Assembly (NCBI GenBank): GCA_002389905.1
Contig: DGRE01000049.1
Span: 23,524 to 87,523 of the forward strand
Reading direction: 5' to 3'
DNA: 64,000 bases
Origin: Hungatella sp. UBA4396
Lineage (GTDB): Bacteria; Bacillota; Clostridia; Lachnospirales; Lachnospiraceae
Part shown: positions 24,533 through 33,817 of the stretch, one piece after another
Position numbering within the stretch: position 1 is the first letter of the stretch
Layout of the letters: the number at the start of each line of letters is the position of its first letter
The notes under the pieces: model-generated
Database searches by the model: none
Told to the model about the DNA's origin: nothing
What the model saw: the letters and a program-made list of their open reading frames with translations, nothing else
Program-made: the position numbers and the translations under genes

Positions 24533-24575
24533 AAAAAGGCAGACCTTCCCCATGGAGGAAAAGTCTGCCTTTTTG
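24533..24575 (-). terminator. Terminator at the end of the conjugation operon
   Basis: Minus strand AAAAAGGCAGAC, a loop containing TCCTCCATGGGGA, GTCTGCCTTTTT; a 12-bp stem with U-tract directly after the HTH gene stop. Confidence 0.88.
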
Positions 24576-24576
24576 C

Positions 24577-24846
24577 CTATTCCAGCGATTTAGAAGTCAA
24601 GAAATACAAATTACTGCTCTTGCCACCGTTCTCCCTCCAACGCTGTTCCTTGCGAAGATAACCAGCTTTATCAAGATCTGCAATCGCTCGCTTGACGGTG
24701 CTGCGGGATAACTTTAGCTCTCTGGCAATGGTGCCAATCGCCGGATAACATTTTCCCTCCTTATCCGCCCGGTCATGCAAATACATGTAGACCGATTTTG
24801 CCCGGTGCGGCAGCTCCGATTTGTAGATGGCTGTAAAATAAGCCAT
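24577..24846 (-). CDS. Winged-helix/HTH_36-type DNA-binding protein (89 aa)
   Basis: Starts MAYFTAIYKSELPHRAK after GGAGGTGAAG. The protein is essentially one helix-turn-helix domain: CYPAIGTIARELKLSRSTVK then RAIADLDKAGYLRKEQR, the pattern of HTH_36 and of replication-initiator N-terminal domains. It lies 4 nt after the coupling-protein gene and is the last gene of the operon. Comparable small HTH proteins lie at the same place in other Firmicutes ICEs. Likely regulates transfer or assists replication of the excised circle; which of these is not visible. Confidence 0.85.
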   Translation of the reverse strand: MAYFTAIYKSELPHRAKSVYMYLHDRADKEGKCYPAIGTIARELKLSRSTVKRAIADLDKAGYLRKEQRWRENGGKSSNLYFLTSKSLE

Positions 24847-24850
24847 GTCT

Positions 24851-26668
24851 TCACCTCCTGCAGTGGTGCTTTTGATCAAATGGTTCAAGATTAATGGCTG
24901 GATTCGGGGCGTGTGCCATTCCCCCAAAATCCACCGGATCACCCTTCACTTCCTCCGGTAATTCCTCACACGCTGCATTACGTCGGATGATTTCCTGCTC
25001 CAGCGAGTGCCGGTCAGCATATTCGACTTTACGAGCAGATTTTTCTTCGATCTCATATGCCTTTCCAAAAGTTATGCCCCATTCGAGAAACAGCTTCAGG
25101 CGAGTACGCATAGGATAGGTGCCCGTCTTGGTTACAATAAAACGGCCCTTGGGCATGGACTTCAACTCGTCAGGCGTCAGCAGCGGGCGTTCGATCATCT
25201 GCAGAGACTGGCTGGGATCGTTCTTGCCTCGGCTGATAGAACCGCTCATCACAGTGTGGCTGCCAAGAAATTTTGACAAAATTTGAGCCGATTCGCTGTT
25301 GGGTGCAAAGCCGCCGAACACCGTATCTTGGCAGTTATCGATGATGATAGCTGCACCTTCCTTGCCGTAGTTTTTTTCCAACTGAGCAAAGGATTGTATG
25401 ATTGCTACTATGGATACCCGGCGGGAGCGGCTGGCACTGAACATCATCTCTGCGGACTCAATCTTCGGTATGGTACCTATCTCGTCTAAAAACATCATCA
25501 CACGATTTGGTAGCTTTCCGCCATGCTCGTCAGCCACCGAAAGGATCTCCCTGTAGAGCTGCTGGACAATCAGCGAAATAATGAAATATTTCGTGTTATC
25601 TTCTTCTGGCATAACGAGGAAGATGGCACTTTTTTCTGTACAGAATTTCTCTGCGTCGATGGCTGTGTCAAAACACAGTACCTGCTCCAGCTCAGAATCC
25701 AGAAAAGCATTGAGCCGGGAGAGTGCTGTAGAAAGAACACTCTGCATAGCCTGCTCCGCTGTGTTAAGCGCGGCTCCCGCGAACCACTTGGTTTTATGCT
25801 CATCCGGCAGATGTGCCAGAAGAAGCTGAAACAGAGTTCTGCCCTTTACGCCGCTGGGAGCCAGCAAATCCTGAATGAGTTTGAACACTGATACAATGTG
25901 ACGTTGCCTTGGCTCACAGTATTCAGCAATCAGAAGGATTACCGAGGTCAAAATTCCTTCTGCTGCATCATAGAAGAAGGCATTCTGTCCGGCTGAAGAG
26001 GCGTCAAATCCACCGGAATTAATAATGGTCTTTGCAGTAATTTTCGCGTACTTTTCTGCTCTGGCCTTGTACGCCAGATTTTCCGAATTTTTGAGGTACA
26101 GGTCCATGTATCGATTCACCAGATGAAGCAAATTGTTACCGTCCGAGCGGGTGGGATTACGCAAATCAATGACAGACACATGGTATCCGTAGTAGTCTTT
26201 TGCAATTCCAGCGTAATTACGGTAGAGATCACCCTTGGTGTCGGTGCATATCCAGCTCATGCCACTTGCACATGCATATTCCAGATTGGGATAAAGAAAG
26301 TTTGCGGTCTTGCCGACACCGGCAGCACCAATCATCAGGCAGTGAATATCATCGTCATCCACCAGTGCGTACCCATGAGGTGCCGTTTTGTCGAACAGGG
26401 AGGCTTTCCTCCAGCCAACAATGAGCCCCTGAGCCTCGGGAAGATTTTCTCCTTTCCGCCATTTTTCGGGTTCATATCGGACTTCAGTATAAGTCTTTTT
26501 AATTTCCTGCTTAGTTGACCATCGTGCCGTACCGTGCTGACCATCTCCGACCGTTCTTGATTTAATTCCATTTAGAGTATAGTAATGGGCCAGCAAAGAT
26601 AAAAACCCGATGACGCTGAACATGGTCAGCCCAGCGGCAACCAGAATAATAATTTGAGATGCTTGCAT
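24851..26668 (-). CDS. VirD4/TraG-type coupling protein
   Basis: 605 residues: an N-terminal membrane helix (about 5-28), then HGTARWS, Walker A in GAAGVGKTANFLYPN (about 142-156), the TDTKGDLYRNYA and VIDLRNPTRSDG segments, Walker B MMFLDEIGTIP (about 395) and ASRSRRVSIVAIIQS. This is the hexameric ATPase that delivers the relaxase-DNA complex, and possibly other proteins, to the type IV secretion channel. It ends EPFDQKHHCRR and so lacks the C-terminal tag of the accessory proteins. Strong AAGGAGGG site. Confidence 0.95.
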   Translation of the reverse strand: MQASQIIILVAAGLTMFSVIGFLSLLAHYYTLNGIKSRTVGDGQHGTARWSTKQEIKKTYTEVRYEPEKWRKGENLPEAQGLIVGWRKASLFDKTAPHGYALVDDDDIHCLMIGAAGVGKTANFLYPNLEYACASGMSWICTDTKGDLYRNYAGIAKDYYGYHVSVIDLRNPTRSDGNNLLHLVNRYMDLYLKNSENLAYKARAEKYAKITAKTIINSGGFDASSAGQNAFFYDAAEGILTSVILLIAEYCEPRQRHIVSVFKLIQDLLAPSGVKGRTLFQLLLAHLPDEHKTKWFAGAALNTAEQAMQSVLSTALSRLNAFLDSELEQVLCFDTAIDAEKFCTEKSAIFLVMPEEDNTKYFIISLIVQQLYREILSVADEHGGKLPNRVMMFLDEIGTIPKIESAEMMFSASRSRRVSIVAIIQSFAQLEKNYGKEGAAIIIDNCQDTVFGGFAPNSESAQILSKFLGSHTVMSGSISRGKNDPSQSLQMIERPLLTPDELKSMPKGRFIVTKTGTYPMRTRLKLFLEWGITFGKAYEIEEKSARKVEYADRHSLEQEIIRRNAACEELPEEVKGDPVDFGGMAHAPNPAINLEPFDQKHHCRR

Positions 26669-26698
26669 TCTAAGCCCTCCTTGATTATTTTGAAAAAT

Positions 26699-26735
26699 GA
26701 AACCGCCAAGGACGTTGAAATCCCTGGCGGTTTAC
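26699..26735 (-). terminator. Hairpin between the 134-aa gene and the coupling protein gene
   Basis: AAACCGCCAAGG, loop, CCTGGCGGTTT; an 11-bp stem with one irregularity and little U-tract. May reduce read-through into the coupling protein gene. Confidence 0.5.
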
Positions 26736-26748
26736 ATTTACAAAATCG

Positions 26749-27153
26749 TTACATGTTTAATTTCATATCACTTTCATTTTCTGAACCATACTGATTCATA
26801 GGAGCGATTTCTTTTGCAAACATAAGAATCTGGTACATACTGCCCCTTTCCGAATAACCGGAATCTCGGTATAAATCATAAAAACCTGCGGTGTCTTTCA
26901 TAATGCAGATTTTGTATTGATCCGGTCCCGCCTGAAATAAAGCGATGACGGATGATTGATTGCTGATCGGTGCCTGGTCAAGATAACTGGAAAGTGCGCG
27001 TAGGCTTCCGAGGAATAATTCCTCCTCAATCTCATATTGCTCCCTTGTATCAACTACAGAAAGGGAAAAATCATTTTCTCCGTACTTGTAAATAGGATAA
27101 AGAGCCCTCGTCATAACCTCCAATTTCTGCGGCGAAAGTGTTCTCTCGATCAC
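26749..27153 (-). CDS. Unrecognised ICE protein with hydrophobic C-terminal tag (134 aa)
   Basis: GTG start at 27153 gives 134 residues; no strong ribosome binding site is seen, and an ATG 14 codons later (MTRALYPIYKYG) has GGAGG too close for comfort, so the start is uncertain. It is an acidic, cytosolic alpha/beta protein (SVVDTREQYEIEEELFLGSL, DQYKICIMKDTAGFYDLYRD). I recognise no family. It ends NESDMKLNM, one of the shared tails. Located between the coupling protein and the TOPRIM protein. Confidence 0.65.
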   Translation of the reverse strand: MIERTLSPQKLEVMTRALYPIYKYGENDFSLSVVDTREQYEIEEELFLGSLRALSSYLDQAPISNQSSVIALFQAGPDQYKICIMKDTAGFYDLYRDSGYSERGSMYQILMFAKEIAPMNQYGSENESDMKLNM

Positions 27154-27252
27154 TTAGCCGGTATAATGTAAATAGAGGCATGCAGGATCACCCCCTGATT
27201 GTGCTTAACATGCAAAAATCAGGAGTCGATTAGACAGATGCATCCTACATAC

Positions 27253-28692
27253 TCATAGAAAATTTACGGTTTGTTCCTGTTCCGGCAGTAACTGTGGCAC
27301 TTCCATCTCAACAAGCATTCGTGCCTTAACACAGTTAAGGGCGAGATGCAAATAAGACTGGCAGAGACTCCTCATCTCGACTTCGCTTCGGATACCAGGT
27401 GTTGTGACCTGCCGGTTAATGTCTGCAAGCCCACGTCGGATATCCTCCGAGCGGGAGCGCAGCCATCCTCTGTCCTCATGAGGTCGGTAGCTGCTCTGAA
27501 GTTTATATATAAGCTGTTCTGTGGTCACCGGCCGTTCCATTTGTCGGCACAGTTCCTTTAAAGCCAGTAGAGAGACTGTCGCCATGTAATCCAAACAAAC
27601 AACGGTTATGTCTGCTTTCTCCGGAGCAACTTTTCCGGTCGCAACCAACGGCTGCAAATCCTGACCGCAGCTGTTCAGAAGACCATAAAGATCTTTATGC
27701 GGCGCAAGGGTTTCACACAGGCAGGAAATACCGTCGCATACCTTGGGAAGAAGCTCCAGCTTTGGATGCTCCGATGCTGGAATAGGAGTGATACCATGCA
27801 TGGCTTTCAAGTCCTCATTCCAATCTTTATATTTTGACTGCAAAACCGTGATCTTCATATAAGCTGGGGCATAGTAATTATTTTGTACCAGGATGTCCTT
27901 TAATCGTCCGGTGCCCTCAATCCCTGCCTTATCATGATCCAGGCAAAGTGCAATTTCTTTTAAGTATGGATGGAGCTCCAATTGCCGGAGCATGGCATGC
28001 TCTGACACGCCATCCAGCGTAACATAGCTGTGTTCCATCCAATCCTTCGGGTACAGCGTAATAAAGGACAGCATATCCACCGGTGCTTCAAAAACATACA
28101 GCTTGTCGCTTTTCCCGTTCCAGTGGAAGCTGTATCTTGGATTGCTGCCTTCCACATTGCCTTTATAGGGTTCACCCTGTGTATAAGTACCTCGTTTATG
28201 TGCATGTCGCGCGGTCCCGTTCTCATCCAGTCCCACAAATACTGCATTGTGATATTGGTTATCCTCGTAAATGAGCTTTTCATGAGCAAAGCGGGAAAGC
28301 ACATCCCGGTTTATGAAACGCTGTTTAATGAGATAGGCAAACACCCGGCGCATATCAGGATTTTCTTCCGGCAGAGCAAAGTCCTTTTTGGGAAGTTGGG
28401 TGCTCTTGTCCGTCTGATTCCACTCCACTCCGCTTTCTCCGCCTAAGAGCCACTGCACCGCTTCAGGAAAACTCATGTCATAGAACTCCTGAACAAAGTC
28501 GATAGCGTGGCCGCCTTCTTTCCGACTGTGCCGGAACCATTCGCTCCCCCGCACGGTTACGCTATCATAACGCTTCCAGCGCCACTCTCTGCCTGAGCGA
28601 GTGAGTTTCTCACCCTGTCGCTCCAGAAAATCCACCAGATCTACGGAATTTGCCCGCTGCTTCTGTTCATCCGTAAAATACACATACGCCAT
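27253..28692 (-). CDS. DUF3991/TOPRIM primase-like protein
   Basis: 479 residues. The N-terminal third resembles a degenerate primase zinc-binding domain (DLVDFLERQGEKL, EWRWKRYDS, GGHAIDFVQEFYDMSFPEAV). The middle holds a TOPRIM-like fold with VFEAPVDMLSF (Glu) and IALCLDHDKAGIEG (DxD). This family is common beside relaxases of Firmicutes ICEs and is thought to act in DNA processing or priming after transfer. It ends EQEQTVNFL, a weak form of the shared tail. Site GAAGGAGGG. Confidence 0.85.
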   Translation of the reverse strand: MAYVYFTDEQKQRANSVDLVDFLERQGEKLTRSGREWRWKRYDSVTVRGSEWFRHSRKEGGHAIDFVQEFYDMSFPEAVQWLLGGESGVEWNQTDKSTQLPKKDFALPEENPDMRRVFAYLIKQRFINRDVLSRFAHEKLIYEDNQYHNAVFVGLDENGTARHAHKRGTYTQGEPYKGNVEGSNPRYSFHWNGKSDKLYVFEAPVDMLSFITLYPKDWMEHSYVTLDGVSEHAMLRQLELHPYLKEIALCLDHDKAGIEGTGRLKDILVQNNYYAPAYMKITVLQSKYKDWNEDLKAMHGITPIPASEHPKLELLPKVCDGISCLCETLAPHKDLYGLLNSCGQDLQPLVATGKVAPEKADITVVCLDYMATVSLLALKELCRQMERPVTTEQLIYKLQSSYRPHEDRGWLRSRSEDIRRGLADINRQVTTPGIRSEVEMRSLCQSYLHLALNCVKARMLVEMEVPQLLPEQEQTVNFL

Positions 28693-28710
28693 ACCAGAAT
28701 CCCTCCTTCG

Positions 28711-28842
28711 TTAGCGTTTGCGCTTGCCGCAGCGCCGAAAAAAAGCCGCCCGCTGATGAACGGGGGGCTTTCCAAGCTGCTGTTTGCGCTTTGTTGATAG
28801 TGCTTCTTTTTTCTGCCGTAGTTTTTCAAATGATCTGTGCAT
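28711..28842 (-). CDS. Small basic protein (43 aa)
   Basis: Starts MHRSFEKLRQKKEAL after GAAAGGAG; 43 residues, about one-third Lys/Arg, ending FFRRCGKRKR. It lies 19 nt downstream of the relaxase gene and 18 nt before the TOPRIM gene. Very basic small proteins here probably bind nucleic acid. No family recognised. Confidence 0.6.
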   Translation of the reverse strand: MHRSFEKLRQKKEALSTKRKQQLGKPPVHQRAAFFRRCGKRKR

Positions 28843-28861
28843 GAGAATTCTCCTTTCCTGT

Positions 28862-31800
28862 TTAGTAAGTGATAAGTCTCTGATCTTGATCACCCGGAGC
28901 ATGGCCCTGGGCAATCTTTTTCTGCCTGATCTTCCGACGCAATTTGCTTTCCACCTGCATGCGCGGACCTGCCGGGAGTTTCTCCTGCTCATCTCGGAAA
29001 ATACGACTCATGTGGTGCAGGAGCCTTGTTGCTGCAAGGAAGAGGGAATGATCACGGAAGGAATCCAGATGATCAAGGAAAAACTGTGCATAGATATTAC
29101 CTTGCTCCGCAGAAAGGGTCAGCCATCGCACCGCGGCCTCCCGGTCGCGGGGAACATCATGCCCCATGAGATAAACCTTACCAAGGGCATATTGGGCATA
29201 TTGGTTGCCCTGTTCCGCAGAAGCACTAAGCCACCGGATAGCTGCAGCTACATCTTTTGTAATGTCCTCTCCCTGCAGATAGAGCTTGCCGAGCTGGTAC
29301 TGCGCGTACTGGTTTCCTTGCTCTGCAGAGGCGGTGAACCACCGGACGGCAGCCTCCACATCCTTGGGGATATCTTCGCCTATCAGATAGAGCTTGCCAA
29401 GCTGGTACTGTGCGAATGAATTGTTCTGTAATGCCGATTTCTTGAACAGCTCCATTGCTTTTGCAATATCCTTTGGAACATCTTCGCCTTTCAGATACAG
29501 CTTTGCCAGTGTATACTGCGCAAACTGATTACCAATATCTGCAGATATCGTCAGCCATTTAACAGCTGTTTCCATATCTTTTAAAACACCTTCTCCGGCA
29601 AGATAGAGCTTACCTAGAGCATAAGCCGCATAAGAATTATCCTGTTCCGCAGCTAAAGTAAAAAAGTCAAGGGCTTTCTGAATATCTATCTCTACATGAC
29701 TTCCGTCCCGGTAGAGTTTGCCAAGAGCATATTGCGCCAGATCATTCCCGTTATCCGCAGACTTCATTAACCAAAGGAGGGCTTGCTCCACATTTTCATG
29801 ACCGCTGTCTGAATCCAGGTAAATTTTTCCCAGCACATACTGTGCGTGGACGTTACCAAGCCGGGCGGCCATTTCAAAATAGCGGATGGCGGATTCCACA
29901 TCCTTTTCCGTTCCGGTGCCATTGTAAAGCATATGCCCTAAACGGTACTGAAGCTTATCGTCATGGCTTTGTTCCTCCAGCTGCTTGAATCCGTGGAAGG
30001 CATCCTCAAAATGAAGCTGCGCTTCTTCCGTATCTTTTGCTGTACCGATTCCCGCCTGGAACATTTTCCCCAGCTCATGCGAGGCATATGGCACCCGTTG
30101 ACGGGCGGATTTCAAGTACAAGTCAAGGGCGGTTTCATGGCTCTGCTCCACACCCTGGCCCCGGTAATAAAGACCTGCAAGGGAATACTGTGCATATTTA
30201 TGACCCTTGGCGACCGCTACTCCAAACCATCCTGCCGCTGCCTCATAATCCTGTTCTGTTCCGAGCCCCGCAGCATACATCTTACCGATTCGGTATTCTA
30301 CGTATCGGTTTTCTTTCTCTTCTTCTATGTCTTCAAATGCGGCAAGAGCATCTGCATTCCAGGTGAATGCAGTATCGTTGTCCATCTCAACGCCTAATCC
30401 ATCTTTGTACATACGGCCAATGTCGTGCATGGCAAGGGCATTGCCGTCCTCCGCTTCTTCCAGAAACAACTGGAGGGCCTGCTCAAAGTCTGGCTCCGTC
30501 TCACCACTGCCAAAGAGAAATGTACGGGCCTTCTTGTAACGGTCATTCCACGTAATATGCGGTTTGCCTGATACGGCTTCAATGAAATCCGAAAGAGACA
30601 CATCTCCTGGATTATTAAATTGGAAATCATCCGGATCATCACCAGCAGCTTCAGGTACAGGTTCCGGTTCCGGCAGAGGGAGTTCGGGAGCGATATGCCC
30701 GGCAGTATTTTCTTCTTCAGAAAACAGGTCGGCATCCTCATCTCCCTCAAAAGAAAAACGGTGACTGCCAATCTGAACTGCTTCGGCAATCACCATATTC
30801 TTGATCTGTTTAAATTCTTTCTGCTGAGAAAGCGGGGGAGTTTCCGGTAGTTCATCCTTGTATGTGCGCAAGACTTCGTTCCGCAGCTCCTGCCACTTGG
30901 CATAGGCCACAGCTACCCGTTTGTCCTTCGCTAGCTCATCCACAATTTGGTTGACCAGCTCCTTCAGCGGAGCTTTCAGATATCCGTACTGCTTTTTTCC
31001 TGTGGTATACTGCAGCCGCTCCGACAGCCTGGACATCAAATCTTCAATAACCGGACTTTCACAGGTTCCTGCCCACATTTGCTCCAGAAGCTCCCGCAGC
31101 GCATCCCTGCTTTCACCGGTAAGAGAATCCCTCAATATGGTCTGTTCAGAATAAATCTGGATCAGATCCTGTTTAAAAATTTCCCGTGCCAGGCTGCTTC
31201 GCATTTTTTCAATGGCCGGCTTAGTAATGTACCCCTCGCGAGGATTGACGGAGTAAATGATCATATGGCAGTGCGGATGATAACTTTCATTGTGAAAGGC
31301 AGCGTACCAGCGTAGGTTCTCCGAATCGATCTTCATCTGCTCTGCAAACACATTTCGCTTCTTTCGAAGGAGCGCCATCCATGCATCAGCATTATCATAA
31401 CCAAGCCTAGCGGCATCCTTCCGCCGCAGCGAAATGATCGGTGTCCAGATGTTTCCGGTATGCCTAGCCACTTCTCCCGCTACCTGTGACAGCACCAGAG
31501 GCGTATTTTCATCGGAAAACAAGCCGTGAGATCCCAGCTTTTCAGCGCGGGGGCGGGTGGCAATATAATTAACATAAACCTCCTGATGGGCCAGCTGATC
31601 CAGGTTCTGATCCAGTGCCGCTGAGATCAGCTCCGAGGCATTTTCCACAGTTGGGCTGTTCTTATAGTCCTCATATTCAAACAGCCCTTTGGAATCGGGA
31701 AATTGAGATAGAATATCCGCAATAAGAAACTTCTGCCTCGCCGTAGCCGGATGGCTCCGCTTGTTTTGTGGAATCTTTTCAACGCCCTCCCGCGTTGCCA

Positions 31801-31873
31801 CGTAGGTCACCAGATTTTCGGCGTGTGTTGCCTCTTTTTTGATGTAACCGCATTTAAAGATGATCCGCGGCAT
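28862..31873 (-). CDS. MobP3/MobL-like relaxase with C-terminal Sel1 repeats
   Basis: 1003 residues. The N-terminal about 300 are a relaxase: MPRIIFKCGYIK, HAENLVTYVATREGVE with the likely catalytic Tyr region, and the metal-binding block FHNESYHPHCHMIIYS (HxxxxxHxHxH). It should nick oriT and stay bound to the 5' end. Residues about 465-945 form roughly twelve Sel1-like repeats (GKLYL.GEDVPKD...A..W...SA..GN..AQY); the last six are so alike that the DNA is a 108-bp tandem repeat. A Sel1 solenoid usually binds proteins, so it may dock the relaxase to the coupling protein or pilus. Ends QDQRLITY. Follows the relaxosome gene directly. Confidence 0.9.
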   Translation of the reverse strand: MPRIIFKCGYIKKEATHAENLVTYVATREGVEKIPQNKRSHPATARQKFLIADILSQFPDSKGLFEYEDYKNSPTVENASELISAALDQNLDQLAHQEVYVNYIATRPRAEKLGSHGLFSDENTPLVLSQVAGEVARHTGNIWTPIISLRRKDAARLGYDNADAWMALLRKKRNVFAEQMKIDSENLRWYAAFHNESYHPHCHMIIYSVNPREGYITKPAIEKMRSSLAREIFKQDLIQIYSEQTILRDSLTGESRDALRELLEQMWAGTCESPVIEDLMSRLSERLQYTTGKKQYGYLKAPLKELVNQIVDELAKDKRVAVAYAKWQELRNEVLRTYKDELPETPPLSQQKEFKQIKNMVIAEAVQIGSHRFSFEGDEDADLFSEEENTAGHIAPELPLPEPEPVPEAAGDDPDDFQFNNPGDVSLSDFIEAVSGKPHITWNDRYKKARTFLFGSGETEPDFEQALQLFLEEAEDGNALAMHDIGRMYKDGLGVEMDNDTAFTWNADALAAFEDIEEEKENRYVEYRIGKMYAAGLGTEQDYEAAAGWFGVAVAKGHKYAQYSLAGLYYRGQGVEQSHETALDLYLKSARQRVPYASHELGKMFQAGIGTAKDTEEAQLHFEDAFHGFKQLEEQSHDDKLQYRLGHMLYNGTGTEKDVESAIRYFEMAARLGNVHAQYVLGKIYLDSDSGHENVEQALLWLMKSADNGNDLAQYALGKLYRDGSHVEIDIQKALDFFTLAAEQDNSYAAYALGKLYLAGEGVLKDMETAVKWLTISADIGNQFAQYTLAKLYLKGEDVPKDIAKAMELFKKSALQNNSFAQYQLGKLYLIGEDIPKDVEAAVRWFTASAEQGNQYAQYQLGKLYLQGEDITKDVAAAIRWLSASAEQGNQYAQYALGKVYLMGHDVPRDREAAVRWLTLSAEQGNIYAQFFLDHLDSFRDHSLFLAATRLLHHMSRIFRDEQEKLPAGPRMQVESKLRRKIRQKKIAQGHAPGDQDQRLITY

Positions 31874-31875
31874 GG

Positions 31876-32289
31876 TTATTCACCCTTCTGAAATTTTGCC
31901 ACATCCTCAAAGGTCACGGTGCCGACTGATTTCTTTACATCGCTGATACACTTTCCACGCAACCTTCGCAGGGTATCTTCATTCACATCAGCAGTAGTGG
32001 CGAGGACATTCATCATCATACTCATTTCCACAGCCAGCTTGAACATCAGCCGGGACATGCGGTTCTCCATACCATCCACCATACCGGTCATGGCCGTTGT
32101 GATGGCGGCAGGGAGATAGCGCACGCCTTCCTCTGCGGAGATGTATCCGCAGTAAAATTTAATTGCCTTTTCAATGAATTCACTCTGGCTCTGGCAGTTA
32201 TCCCGCTCGTACCATTCCGCAACCAGTTTTCTGGTTTCCGGATACATCCACAGCGGAAACTTCATTTTGTTTTTTTTTTCCTCTGGCAT
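31876..32289 (-). CDS. Relaxosome accessory protein (MobC-like, ribbon-helix-helix)
   Basis: 137 residues. MKFPLWMYPETRKLVAEWYERDNCQSQSEFIEKAIKFY is a typical ribbon-helix-helix DNA-binding start, followed by a long Met-rich helical part (MENRMSRLMFKLAVEMSMMM). It lies 2 nt before the relaxase and next to the candidate oriT. It should bind the transfer origin and help the relaxase open it. AAGGAGGG precedes the start. Confidence 0.82.
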   Translation of the reverse strand: MPEEKKNKMKFPLWMYPETRKLVAEWYERDNCQSQSEFIEKAIKFYCGYISAEEGVRYLPAAITTAMTGMVDGMENRMSRLMFKLAVEMSMMMNVLATTADVNEDTLRRLRGKCISDVKKSVGTVTFEDVAKFQKGE

Positions 32290-32292
32290 ACT

Positions 32293-32674
32293 TAACCCTC
32301 CTTTGCGTGAAAAAGGGTCGCAACCCCGGCTGCAACCCCTATGATATTCCTGAAATCCGGTGTTTTTCCGGCACTTCGTTTTTACCGCAACCCCGAAGAC
32401 AACTCCAATGGCTGGTTTCAGACCCCGGTGAGAAATGCCCTCCGACCCGCATTGCGGGGCGGTGTAAGCCGGAGTGAGGGCGTTTTACGACCCCGCTCCT
32501 TTAACCCGCATCGTTTTCGACCCCATGGTTCATCCCGGTTTCCGTTATTTCTCCAGCTGTCAAGCCTGTGCGCACACGGCTTCAACAACGGGTTTCACCG
32601 CCCTTATGGTGTAACGTTGCCACCCCAGCCGGAAGAACGCGACACAGGGGCACACGGGCGGCAACGTGGCGTAT
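32293..32674. other. Candidate origin of transfer with repeated GGGGT motifs
   Basis: About 380 bp, GC-rich and non-coding, immediately upstream of the relaxosome/relaxase genes. On the minus strand the motif GGGGTYG or GGGGTTGC recurs at least six times (near 32310, 32330, 32385, 32430, 32490 and 32520). GGGTCGCAACCC is a palindrome, and ACGTTGCC / GGCAACGT (about 32613-32671) form an inverted repeat. Position beside the relaxase and iterated motifs are typical of oriT. The nick site cannot be assigned by eye. Confidence 0.5.
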
Positions 32675-33721
32675 CTACATCTGCTGATTGCTTGGGCCTG
32701 TCAGCGGCTCGGATTCCTCCTGCAGCTGGAGGCTGTAATCCTCCAGCGTCATACCCTCCTGCTTCATGCAGTAGTCTAGCATTTTGCTCAGCAAAAGCTC
32801 CTTTTCATGATCATCCAGCTGATAGGCCAGCTCTTCGCAGGAGCCATCCCCACGATTCAGGACAATGTCCAGGGTATCACACACCTGTCCATGAACGATA
32901 TCATAGTTGGCATAGACATTGATCCAGTCATCGTTATTCGCTGTTTCCACATGGGTTCCGAATATCTCGTCCACGTTGAAGGGGACATTGATATAAAAAT
33001 TGAGGCGCCCATCCGTTTCCATGATCTCGTCTGAAAAGGAGATATCATCTTCCTCCAGCTTGCGGCAGCCTGCCGTGATCAGTGGAGCAGGCTGTGTCAG
33101 CTCACGACCTTCGAGATGTTCAAGAAAAATAGGCCAGCGCTTATCCTCTGGAAGATAATTGGCGCGGTAGGCGTAATAGGCCGCAGTGCCGGCATCCTTC
33201 ATGGAGTAAGCCCTCCAACCATCCATGATATTGACTCCGGAAATCATTTGCCGGTCAAAGTCAATGTCAAACACGCCGGCGATCTGACCGGTATTGTCCA
33301 TCCGCTTTTTCACGTTTTCTTCAAACTGTACGGCGTTGATGGAAACAGAATTCCGGAACAGGGCTGTAAAGCTCTCCGGCTGATATTTTAGCTCACCGCG
33401 CTGGTATCTGCGTACCAACAACGCCAGCTGCATCAGCTCCAAGCAGTAATCCGATTCGAAGCAATGGCTGTTGCCGTTTTCTGTCACATGGTATACCGAA
33501 AACCGTCGCATCTCCTGTGCAAGCTGCTCAGCAGCAAGGCGTTCTGCATTGATCCGGTTCTCGATTTCAATTCGCTTCTGTTCGGGAACAGTTTGTGTAT
33601 ATAGCTCCCCTAGCTTTTCCTGCATGACAGCTTTTATGTCTGCGCCTTTTTCATAAAGGATATCCGATAGTGCGGTATATTGGTATTTATTGAGCCAAAG
33701 CTCGATTGATTCGTCTCCCAT
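32675..33721 (-). CDS. Unrecognised ICE protein with RHH-like start (348 aa)
   Basis: Residues 1-60 (NKYQYTALSDILYEKGADIKAVMQ...LYTQTVPEQKR) match the small proteins at 33818 and 35344 (KLEAL...LEE.L..LYEK.VP..VRE), a short alpha-helical DUF6103-like module. The remaining about 290 residues are unrecognised but resemble in style the 301-aa protein at 35714: an acidic, mixed alpha/beta domain (SGVNIMDGWRAYSMKDAG, FYINVPFNVDEIFGTHVET). It ends EPLTGPSNQQM. Strong AGGAGG site. Cytosolic. Confidence 0.7.
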   Translation of the reverse strand: MGDESIELWLNKYQYTALSDILYEKGADIKAVMQEKLGELYTQTVPEQKRIEIENRINAERLAAEQLAQEMRRFSVYHVTENGNSHCFESDYCLELMQLALLVRRYQRGELKYQPESFTALFRNSVSINAVQFEENVKKRMDNTGQIAGVFDIDFDRQMISGVNIMDGWRAYSMKDAGTAAYYAYRANYLPEDKRWPIFLEHLEGRELTQPAPLITAGCRKLEEDDISFSDEIMETDGRLNFYINVPFNVDEIFGTHVETANNDDWINVYANYDIVHGQVCDTLDIVLNRGDGSCEELAYQLDDHEKELLLSKMLDYCMKQEGMTLEDYSLQLQEESEPLTGPSNQQM

Positions 33722-33817
33722 TTCAATCCTCCTGTCATTTTAGAGTTTAAGATTCATATCATCCACACACTGATTTTCGCAGCGCGAACCTCAGAGAAAA
33801 AAGAGGCAGCACTCACA

